A stretch of DNA of 64,000 bases from Methylobacter sp. (GCA_026399025.1 JAPLRU010000093.1:1-64000); one strand, 5' to 3'; positions 45,060-54,595 are shown, counted from the first letter of the stretch. Translations and numbers: made by a program. Notes: generated from the letters alone by a model not told the origin.

Positions 45060-46097
45060 ATGACAAAACACGAGCTTACTATTTCTTCGCTGGAAACCGG
45101 CGAGTTGGGTGTACTGCACTTGCGCCGCTATTGGTCTAAACGGCTGCTGGAAGTCGAAGGTCGGCTTGATCAAGACAGTGTGCGCCATGAATACGGCTTG
45201 GATTTTACGTTGATGCAAGGCTTGGGGCTGGGTATTGTCGAACCGCCGGAATACTTGTTCAATCGGCGTCCGAGCTATGCCGAATTCGAACACTGGATTG
45301 TGCAAAAACGCGGTGGCGCGCCTGAGCCCGCGTTGCTGCAACGCCTCAATCGAATGGTCCGGCACTATTTGGAACAGCCGCCGCGGACTTATCCCGTTGA
45401 CGATGCAATCGTTCAGGAGCCGGTCTTGTCGGCTGAGGACTTGGCATTTTGGCAAAAAAACGGCTACGTAGTGCTGCGCAATGCGGTTTGCGCAGAGGAT
45501 TGCCGGGAGGCCGAAGCGGCGATATGGGATTTTCTCGGCATGGACCCGCAAAATCCCGAGAGTTGGTACAACGGCAACCATACGTTTTGGGTATCGCTGT
45601 TTCAGCATCCGATTCTGAATAAAAACCGCGCGGCGTTGCGTATCCGTAAGGCCTTCGAGCAACTCTGGGGAACCGGCGACTTATGGGCGACAGTGGACCG
45701 CTCCAGTTTAAACCGGCCTGAGCGCGACGGCATCGATATATCCGGCCCCAGCCGTCTGCATTGGGATGTCAGTCTGGCCTTGCCGATCCCTTTCGGCGTT
45801 CAAGGCCTGCTGTATTTGAGCGATACCCGCGCCGAACAGGGCGCCTTTCGCTGTGTGCCGGGATTTCATCATCGCATAGATCAATGGTTGGCGGAACTCG
45901 CAGCGGAGCAACATCCGCGCGAACAGGATTTGGAAAGCCTGGGGCCGGTCGCGGTCACCGGTTCAGCCGGGGATTTCGTGCTTTGGCATCACGCCTTACC
46001 GCACGGCAGCGGCCGCAATTTGGCGGATTATCCTCGGGTGGTGCAATACATTAAGCTGTTTCCCCATGACTACGGCATTCATCCGGTCTGGAGATAA
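45060..46097 (+). CDS. Phytanoyl-CoA dioxygenase (PhyH)-family protein
   Basis: A 345-residue Fe(II)/2-oxoglutarate-dependent oxygenase. The double-stranded beta-helix shows the metal ligands of LHWDVSL (H-x-D) and a distal His in WHHALPHGSGRN, where the Arg would bind 2-oxoglutarate. An extra N-terminal 120 residues has no recognised motif. Members hydroxylate lipids, amino acids or secondary metabolites. The substrate is unknown. It stands alone between the SLATT operon and a divergent operon. Confidence 0.87.
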   Translation: MTKHELTISSLETGELGVLHLRRYWSKRLLEVEGRLDQDSVRHEYGLDFTLMQGLGLGIVEPPEYLFNRRPSYAEFEHWIVQKRGGAPEPALLQRLNRMVRHYLEQPPRTYPVDDAIVQEPVLSAEDLAFWQKNGYVVLRNAVCAEDCREAEAAIWDFLGMDPQNPESWYNGNHTFWVSLFQHPILNKNRAALRIRKAFEQLWGTGDLWATVDRSSLNRPERDGIDISGPSRLHWDVSLALPIPFGVQGLLYLSDTRAEQGAFRCVPGFHHRIDQWLAELAAEQHPREQDLESLGPVAVTGSAGDFVLWHHALPHGSGRNLADYPRVVQYIKLFPHDYGIHPVWR

Positions 46098-46185
46098 GGC
46101 TGGATTGCAAACAGTCCGGCCTCGCATTAACAATAAAATGCAGACGACATTTAGAACGGGCGCGAAATAACTTGAGCATTTGATT

Positions 46186-46270
46186 CTCCTCACCCCAACC
46201 CTCTCGGCAACTGCTCCTGCGTTGCCCTACCTCCTGCATCCATGCAAGTCGTCCAGCAGGAGAGGGAGCC
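46186..46270. repeat. CTCACCC/GGAGAGGG hairpin repeat, copy 2
   Basis: Begins CTCCTCACCCCAACCCTCTC and ends CCAGCAGGAGAGGGAG, so its outer arms pair. A partly inverted outer sequence, GCGAAATAACTT before it and AAGTTATTTC after it, extends the structure. It lies between convergent genes. Confidence 0.6.
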
Positions 46271-46299
46271 AGTTGCAGAAGTTATTTCATGCTCGTTCC

Positions 46300-47145
46300 T
46301 TATCCTTTCGCAACGGTCCGATTTTTATTCCTGATCCATTCGCTCCACGAGCCCGCATAAAGCTTGGAACCCTCAAGTCCCGCATACTCCATCGCCAGCA
46401 CGTTATGACAAGCGGTAACGCCTGAGCCGCAATAATGAACGACCTGTTCGGGCGCACGAGTGCCGATCAGCCGTTTGAACTGTTCGCGCAAGTGCTCCGG
46501 CGGCAAAAACAAAGCGTTGCTGTCCAGGTTTAATTGAAAAGCGCGGTTTAATGCGCAGGGAATATGTCCGGCCACCGGATCGATGGGTTCTTGCTCGCCG
46601 CGATAACGTTCAGGCGTTCTGGCATCGATCAGGCAAACGGCTTTTCGGGCCAGACTGTCTTGCAGCTGCAAGGCATTCAGCCATGCGCTATCGTTCAGGT
46701 AGGGCCTGAAGGCGGCGGGTTTCACTTTGGGCAAGGTCGTGGTGACGGGCAGCCCTTGTTTTTGCCAATGCTTGATGCCGCCGTCCACTACCGCCACTTT
46801 GTCATGGCCCATACAACGCAACAGCCACCATAATCGGCCCGCGAAAGCGCCGCCGGCATCGTCATAAGCCACCACTTGGCTGGTGTTGCTTATGCCCCAA
46901 GCGCCCAGTTTTTTTGCCAATAACGTAAAGTCAGGCAAAGGGTGGCGGCCGGTAAAATCGGTAATCGCCGAAGACAAATCCCGGTCCAAATGGGCGTAGC
47001 GGGCGTTAGGGATGTGTCCGTGCCGGTAGGCTTTCGCGCCCGCTTCGGTGTCCGCTAATGAAAACCGGCAGTCAACGATGACCCAGTCCGGATGATTCAA
47101 GTGTCGATGCAGCGTGTCGGTGGCGATGAGCGTGGTGTAGGTCAT
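46300..47145 (-). CDS. sseA: 3-mercaptopyruvate/thiosulfate sulfurtransferase
   Basis: A 281-residue two-domain rhodanese. The C-terminal domain has the active-site loop VHYCGSGVTACHN, where CGSGVTA is the 3-mercaptopyruvate type rather than the CRKGVT thiosulfate type. The N-terminal domain contains the VAYDDAGGAFAGRLWWLL segment. It transfers sulfur to cyanide, thiols or proteins in the cytosol. It is the last gene of the operon 48891-46300, four bases after the oxidoreductase gene. Confidence 0.9.
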   Translation of the reverse strand: MTYTTLIATDTLHRHLNHPDWVIVDCRFSLADTEAGAKAYRHGHIPNARYAHLDRDLSSAITDFTGRHPLPDFTLLAKKLGAWGISNTSQVVAYDDAGGAFAGRLWWLLRCMGHDKVAVVDGGIKHWQKQGLPVTTTLPKVKPAAFRPYLNDSAWLNALQLQDSLARKAVCLIDARTPERYRGEQEPIDPVAGHIPCALNRAFQLNLDSNALFLPPEHLREQFKRLIGTRAPEQVVHYCGSGVTACHNVLAMEYAGLEGSKLYAGSWSEWIRNKNRTVAKG

Positions 47146-47149
47146 AGTT

Positions 47150-48115
47150 TTATACCGTTAAGATGATTTTGCCGATGTGTTGGCTGCTTTCCATCAGTTG
47201 ATGGGCTAAAGCGGCTTCGGTCAGCGCAAAAGTTGAATGGATAACCGGCTTGATTCGGCCGGAGCTTAATAACGGCCAGACTTTTTCAAGCAACCGACCG
47301 GCGATGGCCGCTTTAAAGGCATCGTCTCGGGCTCTTAAGGTGGAGCCGGTGATAGTCAGGCGTTTAAGCATCACCGGCAACAGGTTAAGTTCGGTTTTCG
47401 GACCGTTTTGAACCGCGATTTGCACCAAGCGGCCCTCGTCGGCCAAGCATTTTAAATGACGCGGGAAATAGTCGCCACCGATCATGTCCAGGATGACGTC
47501 GACGCCTTTGCTGTCGTTAAGGCGTTTGATTTCTTCGACAAAATCCTGTTCTTTGTAATTGATCGCAGCATCGGCTCCGAGTTGCAGGCAGAACTCGCAT
47601 TTAGCCTTTGAGCCTGCGGTGACGATGATCTTGGCGTTGAAGGCTTTGGCCAGTTGTATGGCGGTTGTGCCGATGCCGCTGGTTCCGCCATGGACCAGCA
47701 AGGTTTCGCCGGCTTGCAGATGGCCGCGGTCGAAGACATTGCTCCACACCGTAAAAAAGGTTTCCGGCAATGCCGCCGCCTGGATAAAAGAAAAACCTTC
47801 CGGTACCGGTAAGCATAACGCCGCCGAGGCGAGGCAATATTCGGCATAAGCGCCGCCGGTTACCAGTGCGCACACTTTTTCGCCCGGTTTTAAAAAACTG
47901 ACGCTGTCGCCCACTGCCTGAACGGTGCCGGCAACTTCCAATCCCGGAATATCGGATGCGCCGGGTGGCGGCGGATACAGACCTTGGCGTTGCATGAGGT
48001 CGGGCCGATTGACGCCGGCCGCGGCGACTTTAATTAACACTTGCTTAGCGGCCGGAGTGGGCACGGCGCGTTGGCCCGGTTTTAACGCGCCGTTGTCAAT
48101 TTCAATGGCAATCAT
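47150..48115 (-). CDS. NAD(P)H-quinone oxidoreductase (zinc-free MDR, PIG3 type)
   Basis: A 321-residue medium-chain reductase of the quinone oxidoreductase / PIG3 branch. Visible are the catalytic domain (GVNRPDLMQRQGLYPPPPG), no structural zinc cysteines, and an NADPH site (LLVHGGTSGIGTTAIQLAK). It reduces quinones or similar enones. The start overlaps the end of the phosphopantetheinyl transferase gene by four bases, so the three genes are one operon. Why these three functions are grouped is unclear. Confidence 0.92.
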   Translation of the reverse strand: MIAIEIDNGALKPGQRAVPTPAAKQVLIKVAAAGVNRPDLMQRQGLYPPPPGASDIPGLEVAGTVQAVGDSVSFLKPGEKVCALVTGGAYAEYCLASAALCLPVPEGFSFIQAAALPETFFTVWSNVFDRGHLQAGETLLVHGGTSGIGTTAIQLAKAFNAKIIVTAGSKAKCEFCLQLGADAAINYKEQDFVEEIKRLNDSKGVDVILDMIGGDYFPRHLKCLADEGRLVQIAVQNGPKTELNLLPVMLKRLTITGSTLRARDDAFKAAIAGRLLEKVWPLLSSGRIKPVIHSTFALTEAALAHQLMESSQHIGKIILTV

Positions 48116-48891
48116 GGTTCGCTCCTCATCGACAGAAAATTATTTTCACTCCCGCAGAAATCGCCGGAAGCATTCGCTCCAATCAGCTGTACGCTCAAGT
48201 CGCAGCCTCCGGCTTGAACGCAATAGGCAAGGAAATGACTTTCCCCCAAACGGCGGGTATTGAACTGCCAGCTTTCCCCGTCATCCTGAAAACCGGGGGC
48301 GTAATGAAGTTGCCAGCACCGGTCAGTGTCTTGGACAAAGGAAAACTGGTGCAAGGGCAAGCTTAAACCCATCCCGCGCGCTTTAATATAAGCTTCCTTA
48401 AGCGTCCAATAGCTGAAAAAACGTTGTTCTTGCTCGCTCGGAAGCGGTGTTGACAGCACATGCTCCGCTTCCGGCGGGGAAAAGGTATGACGGCAGAGTG
48501 CGGACAAGTCATTCAGAGATTTGTGTTGCTCGACGTCCACGCCCACCGCCCGGTTTCGGGCAACGGCACAAGCCACCCGGCCTTGGGTATGGGAAAGATT
48601 GAACTGTAGCCAATCATAGCCGGGATTGGCAATGGCAGGTTTGCCATAGGCATTGGTGCTAAAGCGCCAGTCCTGTTCGGGAACGACGGCGTAACGGCTT
48701 AACACCTGCCGCAGAAACAGGTGAGCCGCGATATATAAATCCCGGTCTTTATCGAATTTGAAGGACTGCGCTCGTTGACGCTCTGCCGCATCAAGGCTGT
48801 CGGCATCGATAGGCTTGACCGGTTCAGGCCGCAGCACATGAATGTGAACGTCATCCGCGCCTAAGAGTCGGTCGGGTTTGCAATGCAACAT
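48112..48891 (-). CDS. 4'-phosphopantetheinyl transferase, Sfp type
   Basis: A 259-residue enzyme that attaches the phosphopantetheine arm to acyl, aryl or peptidyl carrier proteins. The two signature motifs are present: VGVDVEQ with the magnesium Asp, and FSYWTLKEAYIKARGMGLSL. The pattern FNLSHTQGRVACAVA is the usual Sfp substrate-binding loop. No polyketide or peptide synthetase gene is nearby, so the target is unknown. First gene of a three-gene operon. Confidence 0.93.
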   Translation of the reverse strand: MLHCKPDRLLGADDVHIHVLRPEPVKPIDADSLDAAERQRAQSFKFDKDRDLYIAAHLFLRQVLSRYAVVPEQDWRFSTNAYGKPAIANPGYDWLQFNLSHTQGRVACAVARNRAVGVDVEQHKSLNDLSALCRHTFSPPEAEHVLSTPLPSEQEQRFFSYWTLKEAYIKARGMGLSLPLHQFSFVQDTDRCWQLHYAPGFQDDGESWQFNTRRLGESHFLAYCVQAGGCDLSVQLIGANASGDFCGSENNFLSMRSEP

Positions 48892-49430
48892 AATGATTTT
48901 ATTTAATGTTAAAAAATAGTATTACCGGGATGACACGAAGCGAGCGATGCCATAAAAAATTTCCGCGCCCTTTTCCCGCTACTTATTGTTGGGGCCGTTT
49001 TAACGCTGGAATTATAGGGCTTTTATTCGTTACGGCATCTATTGGATTGCTTTGAAATACCGCCGGAATCTAGTGTTTGCTAATTTTTGAATTAAAAAGT
49101 TTAATAGTGCGTGATGAATATCCGCTGGGGATGCAGTAGTCAAGGTCAAACAGGATACCGCTGAACAAAATGCTGTTGACTTAAGAGTGCGGGCTCCTTC
49201 TGTTGGGATGAGGGGAATAAAATAAACTTTTTCCTTATTTTATTTACCCCTCACCCAATCCTCTCCCTCTGGAGAGGGCTTTGTACCGCTTAAGTCAGCA
49301 ACATTGACCGTTGAACGCCGTTAACGCGCCGGCCCCAGCCAGTCCATGATCAATTCATTTAAAAAACGGCCATATCCTGTATGGCCGGTTTGAGTCCTTA
49401 CTCATTTTGAAGAAAAACTCAGGTACGCAT
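48892..49430. other. Intergenic region with repeat and possible leader hairpin
   Basis: No gene is visible in this 539-base gap between divergent operons. It carries copy 3 of the CTCACCC repeat and a stem AAACGGCCATA / TATGGCCGGTTT at 49364-49391, 39 bases before the following start codon. The latter may be a leader structure of the periplasmic-protein gene. Confidence 0.45.
49199..49277. repeat. CTCACCC/GGAGAGGG hairpin repeat, copy 3
   Basis: GGGATGAGGGG at the left pairs with CCCCTCACCC at the right, around a short AT-rich arm (AATAAAATAA / TTATTTTATT). It ends CTCTCCC-TCT-GGAGAGGGC. Same family as 18778-18879 and 46186-46270. Confidence 0.6.
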
Positions 49431-50189
49431 ATGTTATTAAAATTTAGAAAAAATCTACTGTTGATCAATACCCTTTTTTTCCTGGCTTACAGCGCTGTTT
49501 TGCAGGCCGACGAATGCGGCGTGTTGCGCTATATGGCCAACAAAAGCACTGGCGTGACGGTTAAGAACAATAGCTGCAAACTAACCGGCGATATTGCCGT
49601 CGGCAGCGAGTTTAATTTAACGCCGGGCGCGCGTTTGTGGTTTAAGTCGCAGGACGCGGCCGATGCGCAAAAAATGCAGGGGATTTGTCAAAATCGCTCG
49701 TCAAAACCGATCCGCATTAGCGTCGACACTGACAAACTGCCCTGGATAAACCCTACCGGCCTGGCCAATTGCAGCCCGTGGACCCATAATAAAATAAATT
49801 GCGACGATAGTACCGGCGCTCAAAAAACGTTCACTTGCGTTATTGCGGCGATCAATTCCGAAGCGCCAACCAATGAGATCGAAGAAAGAACGACTTCGGT
49901 CAGACTGCGTTCGCTACCGGCAACAGACGACGCCGATGACGCGGCAACCGGGCAGGAGCGCATTATTTCGGCCATGCAAGCGGACGTCGATTTATGCAAA
50001 GCGATTGACCGCGCCAACACCACAATCAATATCACTTGGCTGGTGGAAAGCAATGGCCGCGTGAAAACGGTCACTCCCGATCCATCCGGTCCGGCCGAGC
50101 GGCCGTTGGTCGATTGCCTGACCGCGGTGATCAACGATTTTCCTTACCCCAAATCAGCCCAAGCTGTTCGGTTAAGCCATCAATTTTAG
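49431..50189 (+). CDS. Exported protein of unknown function, partner of CHASE2 cyclase
   Basis: A 252-residue exported protein. It has a signal peptide (NLLLINTLFFLAYSAVLQADEC) and three or more cysteine pairs (CGVLRYMANKSTGVTVKNNSC, written by its ends; CQNRS; LANCSPW; NCDDS; FTCV) suitable for disulfides. The C-terminal part reads ISAMQADVDLCKAIDRANTTI and ends VRLSHQF, resembling the 'TonB-like C-terminal/AgmX-PglI' extracytoplasmic partner domain, though this is weak. ATG 49431 gives the cleanest signal peptide. It lies six bases before the CHASE2 adenylate cyclase gene and is likely its periplasmic partner. Confidence 0.6.
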   Translation: MLLKFRKNLLLINTLFFLAYSAVLQADECGVLRYMANKSTGVTVKNNSCKLTGDIAVGSEFNLTPGARLWFKSQDAADAQKMQGICQNRSSKPIRISVDTDKLPWINPTGLANCSPWTHNKINCDDSTGAQKTFTCVIAAINSEAPTNEIEERTTSVRLRSLPATDDADDAATGQERIISAMQADVDLCKAIDRANTTINITWLVESNGRVKTVTPDPSGPAERPLVDCLTAVINDFPYPKSAQAVRLSHQF

Positions 50190-50195
50190 CAGCCG

Positions 50196-52325
50196 ATGCT
50201 CGAACCGCGACTCATCAAGACCAAGCTGCTGCTGAATTTTATTTTGGTCGCCGCTTTAACCGGCATAGGCTTGGATTTCATCTTCGACAACAGTATCGAT
50301 TACTGGGTTCACGATTCGGCTGTGGTCAGCCGGGCGCGTAATCAATGGAAATATGTCGCGGTGGTGCCGTTGGATGAAAAAGTACCGATCGATGTCTCGC
50401 GCGTTCAAGCCTTGCCGCTGATTGCGCTGGCGACCGAACGTCTGGTGGCGGCCGGAGCTAAGGGCCTTTTTCTGGACGCCAGGGTGTCGAAGGAGCAAGA
50501 AGGCCGCATGCCTTACGCGTCCTGCATCGAACCGAACGGCGAAGCCCGCTGGTCTATGCCGGAGTGCTCGGTCACCTCGGCCAAGCAATGCGAAGTTTTG
50601 AACAGCGCCGCCGGCAATGCGCCGTTAAAAATGACCGAACAGGCGATTTCGCAATTCAGCATGGCGCCTTTTCCGGCCGGACAGGGCGATTTGCCGGATT
50701 TTTTGCTGTTTGATTTAGATACCTCCGCGCTTAATTCAGGCGCCGGGATCGAGGCCTCGGATCGTTTGCTGACACGCAACAGCTCGGTCGCGCGCTGGAT
50801 CAATTTAAGCGACAATCATGCCGTTTTAAGGCTTGCGGCATCGGTCGATGCGGATGCGTTGCGCGCCTCCTTGGCGGATAAAATCCAAAACGAACGTTGC
50901 GGTAACGGCTTCCCCTGCCGGCGCATTCGTTTAAGCAAACCGCTTTATGAAGTGCAAAGCAGCGGCGAGCGGCTGTTTTTGCCGTTAAGCGCATTGGCGT
51001 CCTGCGACCCGGACACGGCCCTTAGAACAGCCGCCTTGGCCAAAGACAAAGCCATTATCTTTCAAGTCACCACCCCTACCGAAACCACCGACACCGTCAT
51101 CACGCCGATGACCACGGCCTTTGCCGGGCCCAAACTGCTAACGCCCGGCGCCCAGTATCTCGCCGACGCGGTGGAAACATTACTAAACCGCGACTATCCG
51201 CGCAGGCCCGGCAAGATCGTCAGCACCCTGCTTTTTTTCCTGGTTGCGAGTATCAGCGTTCTGGCCGGCGCTTATTTAACGCAGCCGATGCTATGGCTGG
51301 TGGCGGGCTTAGTCTTTAGCCTGATGATTGCGCTGTGCTTTATTAATCCGCTATGGCAGCTTTGGCCGGTTAGCGCCGCCATGGGAGCATTTGTCGCCGG
51401 GGCTTTGCAAACAACCGGAGCCCGTTTGATCATCGGCTTTCGGCAAGGAAAACTGGTCAGTCAATATATGCCGCAGCAAGTCCATGACATGCTGCTTAAA
51501 TTAAAAGCCAACGAAAGCTTTAAAAATACCGGTAGCCAAGTCGTGGTGCTGATGAGCGATCTCGAAGGCTACACCACGATAACCGGCATTTTGAAAGAAC
51601 CCGAAAACCTGCTGAACCTGATGAACGACTACCTGAATGAAACCTCGTTGATCATGCAGGACAAATACCAAGGCTGGCTCGAAAGTTATATCGGCGATAT
51701 GGTCTGCTATTACTGGCCTTTTCTCGAAACCGAGCAAGAGCGAAGCTACCAAAACGCGCTGCATGCGGCATTGGAATTGAGTCTATTGCAACAAAGCTTT
51801 TTCGCCTCGGTGCCGGTGCGCTACGCCGATAAGCTTGAGCCCAAAGCCTTGGAAGAGATCAGTAAAACCATCAATGCCGGCATCGCCTTGACCTCCGGCT
51901 ATGTGGTCATGGGCGATTTGGGCCCCAAGCGCGGCGTCAGGAAATTCGGCATACTCGGCGATCCGTTGAATCTGGTGTCAAGAATAGAAGGCTTGACCCG
52001 GATGTTCAACACCGAGATTATCGTCACCGAGGAACTGGCAAAAACCGCAAAAAAACTCGACATCCCGGTCAGGCGCTTAGGCCTGATTTGCGTTAAAGGC
52101 CGAAACATTCCGGCCATGCTGTATGCCGTAGGCAATCGCGGGGATCGGCGGTTTAGCACCGACAATATAACCGCATGGGAGAATTGGCTGACGTCGATTG
52201 AACGGCAACGGGAAACGGTTTTGCCCTGCCCTGATATTTATCGGCAAGACAGAGCAACGCTGGAAAGTTGGCTTAAGCGGGGATTGTTGGACGAGCGGGG
52301 CGTATGGGGTTTGCAGGAAAAGTAA
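50196..52325 (+). CDS. CHASE2-domain class III adenylate/guanylate cyclase
   Basis: A 709-residue inner membrane receptor. A first helix (about 10-28) is followed by an extracytoplasmic CHASE2 sensor (about 45-325), three helices (335-410) and a class III cyclase domain (445-660). Metal-binding Asp residues are seen in LMSDLEGYT and YIGDMVCYY. The transition-state Asn and Arg lie in LGDPLNLVSRIEG. It should make cAMP (or cGMP) from the cytosolic face on sensing a periplasmic signal. The secreted partner encoded six bases upstream may be that ligand or co-sensor. Confidence 0.92.
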   Translation: MLEPRLIKTKLLLNFILVAALTGIGLDFIFDNSIDYWVHDSAVVSRARNQWKYVAVVPLDEKVPIDVSRVQALPLIALATERLVAAGAKGLFLDARVSKEQEGRMPYASCIEPNGEARWSMPECSVTSAKQCEVLNSAAGNAPLKMTEQAISQFSMAPFPAGQGDLPDFLLFDLDTSALNSGAGIEASDRLLTRNSSVARWINLSDNHAVLRLAASVDADALRASLADKIQNERCGNGFPCRRIRLSKPLYEVQSSGERLFLPLSALASCDPDTALRTAALAKDKAIIFQVTTPTETTDTVITPMTTAFAGPKLLTPGAQYLADAVETLLNRDYPRRPGKIVSTLLFFLVASISVLAGAYLTQPMLWLVAGLVFSLMIALCFINPLWQLWPVSAAMGAFVAGALQTTGARLIIGFRQGKLVSQYMPQQVHDMLLKLKANESFKNTGSQVVVLMSDLEGYTTITGILKEPENLLNLMNDYLNETSLIMQDKYQGWLESYIGDMVCYYWPFLETEQERSYQNALHAALELSLLQQSFFASVPVRYADKLEPKALEEISKTINAGIALTSGYVVMGDLGPKRGVRKFGILGDPLNLVSRIEGLTRMFNTEIIVTEELAKTAKKLDIPVRRLGLICVKGRNIPAMLYAVGNRGDRRFSTDNITAWENWLTSIERQRETVLPCPDIYRQDRATLESWLKRGLLDERGVWGLQEK

Positions 52326-52385
52326 GCCAGGCTTGCCGTAAGCCCTTATTCAATTTTTGCTGCGCTCGGGGTGTTGAAGGCCATT

Positions 52386-52886
52386 TCAGTCCTTACGGTA
52401 ACTAATATCGACGACGATATAGCGAGTCTGTTTAAACGCGTTGTTAAGGATAACTTCATCGTCAAAGGTTTTTTTAAGCAACGCTTTCGCCAACGGCGAA
52501 TCCAGGCTGATGTAGTGTTTTTTAGGATCGAGTTCATCGGCGCCGACGATGCGGTAGGTTAATTCCTCGCCGGTCTCATCTTCCAAAGTCACCCAAGCGC
52601 TGAAAAAAATCCGCTCCTGATCGTCAGGCGGTTGGGACACGACGTTAAGGGCGGGCAGCCGTTTTTGCAAATAATGGATGCGCCGGTCTATGCCGCGCAG
52701 CTCTTTTTTACGGTAGATATACTCGGCATTTTCCGAGCGGTCGCCTTCCGCGGCGGCGGCCGATAAAGCTTGGGTCACGTCCTTGCGTTTATCCCAGAGT
52801 TCCCTTAATTCATGCTCCAGCGTTTGATAACCTTGTTGCGTAATGTAAGGGGATGACTTGGGGCTCGGCGGTCTCCAGCGCGACAT
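52386..52886 (-). CDS. greB: Transcription elongation factor GreB
   Basis: A 166-residue factor that stimulates cleavage of backtracked transcripts by RNA polymerase. The N-terminal coiled coil carries the acidic tip (AEGDRSENAEY) and the C-terminal FKBP-like domain is complete (YRIVGADELDPKKHYISLDSPLAKALL). The length and the basic N-terminus (MSRWRPPSPKSSPYIT) favour GreB over GreA. It is transcribed alone. Confidence 0.95.
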   Translation of the reverse strand: MSRWRPPSPKSSPYITQQGYQTLEHELRELWDKRKDVTQALSAAAAEGDRSENAEYIYRKKELRGIDRRIHYLQKRLPALNVVSQPPDDQERIFFSAWVTLEDETGEELTYRIVGADELDPKKHYISLDSPLAKALLKKTFDDEVILNNAFKQTRYIVVDISYRKD

Positions 52887-53089
52887 GACTGATTTCCTGT
52901 AGAGAGTGTTGGGTTAATATTTCGTTTTATTTTTCGTTAAAGGCGTGTTGATTAGCCTAATGTTACCGGCAAGCGATTTTCGAAAAGTTGGGTAGGGCAG
53001 CGCGAAACCCATAGCGTTGAGGCCGGTCATGATGGGCTTCGGCTACAGCCGCTACCATCCTATACAGTTAGCAAACCGCCAATGAATAT

Positions 53090-53404
53090 TCAGAAGCCGG
53101 TGAATAGAAAATCAAGAGCGGCAATAATGTCATGGCGCCGGTCTCTTAGCGAACCGACTTTTTCACCGATAGATCGGACCGGAACGCCGGCCAGTTCTGC
53201 TGTAGACATAAACACAGTGGTATTGCTTATTGTGAACTCAGGATTAAGATGCTTGATTGCTTTACCCATAGCCGAAGCGGCTAGGAGCGGTACGACTACG
53301 CGTGTTGAAAGGCTATCGAGCAAGTCGGCCTGTACATCAAGCAGATAAGGAATTGCTTGGTTCGTGGCCTTATTTGGATTTTCAAAGACATCGAACTGCG
53401 CCAT
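53090..53404 (-). CDS. ccdB: CcdB-type toxin
   Basis: A 104-residue gyrase-poisoning toxin. The beginning AQFDVFENPN and the strand YLLDVQADLLDSL are typical, and the C-terminal helix retains a Trp-free FLFTGF end, where E. coli CcdB has the gyrase-binding W-G-I. Loss of this Trp may alter strength. It begins at ATG 53404, sharing one base with the stop of ccdA. Confidence 0.9.
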   Translation of the reverse strand: MAQFDVFENPNKATNQAIPYLLDVQADLLDSLSTRVVVPLLAASAMGKAIKHLNPEFTISNTTVFMSTAELAGVPVRSIGEKVGSLRDRRHDIIAALDFLFTGF

Positions 53405-53652
53405 CAAAACTTCCTTAAACCGTCGCTGAACACGCCGTCTGTTTCAATGCGTCGATTGTAAGTTTCAATGGCTTCGCGATTTTCCTCGCGCCATTCCCTA
53501 CGTTTTTCTTCCAGCAACATTTCGACAAGACCTTGTTCTAACACTTTGGAAAGATTGATGTGATGATCTTTTGCCTGTTGAAGCAGGTCGCTGTTGATAC
53601 TGAGATTTGTAGATTTTTTCGAGGCATGAGTGTCATAGAAACTTTCTTGCAT
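53404..53652 (-). CDS. ccdA: CcdA-type antitoxin
   Basis: An 82-residue antitoxin: N-terminal ribbon-helix-helix (KKSTNLSINSDLLQQAKDHH) and the acidic C-terminal toxin-binding tail (WREENREAIETYNRRIE). The start at ATG 53652 (MQESFY) gives the normal length. A longer frame reaches 53727. It represses its own promoter together with CcdB and is first in the pair. Confidence 0.88.
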   Translation of the reverse strand: MQESFYDTHASKKSTNLSINSDLLQQAKDHHINLSKVLEQGLVEMLLEEKRREWREENREAIETYNRRIETDGVFSDGLRKF

Positions 53653-53853
53653 GATGCTTACCCTATACGGATTTACGAGGCTCATATAGTGACAACCGGA
53701 ATGCGCATTAGCAAGAGGTTTTAACACTCTGTCTCCGGACTTTGGCTATTTAATATCGCTATAAACGGCGGAGGACGATTGGCAGCCAACTTAATTCATT
53801 TCCCAGCCACCGGGTGCGCACCTACTTGGCTCAAGGAAGAAATTAAAGGTAAT

Positions 53854-54285
53854 TTAAACGCCCGTCGATTCCAACCAATCCCTGCACTCGGCCAAGGTCA
53901 TAATCGGCGGCGTATGAAAATTTGATTTAATCTCAAGAATATCGGCATCGCCCGTCACCAATGCTTCAGCCCGGCCAACGACAGCAAGAATTAAAAACAT
54001 CCGATCCGCTGTGTCGCGAATTATCGGTAAGCCCTCGGGAACTTGCTCAATCACTACCGTTTCCGCATAAGGCAAAAAATCCGCAAGCAACAAGCGCTGC
54101 TCAGCCTCACTGAGTTTGAATTTGGGATAGGCCAACACGCGAATCAACTCGTTTACCGTGTCTTTACTTGCCAACGGAATAATCTGTGCATTTTGCCAAC
54201 TATGCCGCAGCCACGCCATTTTTTGCTGAGAAAATAACAACGCCGAAATCACGCAATTAGTATCCAACACAACCCGTCGACTCAT
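53854..54285 (-). CDS. PIN-family toxin (COG1569-like)
   Basis: A 143-residue PIN-domain ribonuclease. Acidic metal residues are visible in VLDTNCVISALL, in the DTADRMFLILA stretch and in VTGDADIL. The family is annotated as putative toxin of TA systems. It follows and overlaps by four bases the AbrB-type antitoxin gene. Confidence 0.87.
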   Translation of the reverse strand: MSRRVVLDTNCVISALLFSQQKMAWLRHSWQNAQIIPLASKDTVNELIRVLAYPKFKLSEAEQRLLLADFLPYAETVVIEQVPEGLPIIRDTADRMFLILAVVGRAEALVTGDADILEIKSNFHTPPIMTLAECRDWLESTGV

Positions 54286-54503
54286 TCGCGCCTTGCCCAG
54301 GCAATCGCATCATTCACATCCCGCTCATCAATACCCAAGGCTTCCAACTTAGCCCGAACGGCATCCGCTTGCTGAATTCGAACGGGCGTCAGAACAATTC
54401 GCCCAGATTCCACCGCTACATCATAATATTCAGCCTTGCCTACCGACTGCACCACCGATTTAGGCAAGGTTAATTGGTTTTTACTGGTTAATTTCGCTAA
54501 CAT
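54282..54503 (-). CDS. AbrB/SpoVT-type antitoxin
   Basis: A 73-residue protein with the swapped-hairpin N-terminus (AKLTSKNQLTLPKSVVQSVG) and a short helical tail (DERDVNDAIAWARRE). GGAGG six bases before ATG 54503 supports this start. It would neutralise the PIN toxin encoded immediately downstream and bind their shared promoter. Confidence 0.85.
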   Translation of the reverse strand: MLAKLTSKNQLTLPKSVVQSVGKAEYYDVAVESGRIVLTPVRIQQADAVRAKLEALGIDERDVNDAIAWARRE

Positions 54504-54595
54504 GCAAACCTCCAAAGTAAGGAAGTAAGATTATATGCCGACAAGGAGAGTGCGTGTTGCTTTTTGATAGGTCATTTCAGGCAATGCTTTTGAAC

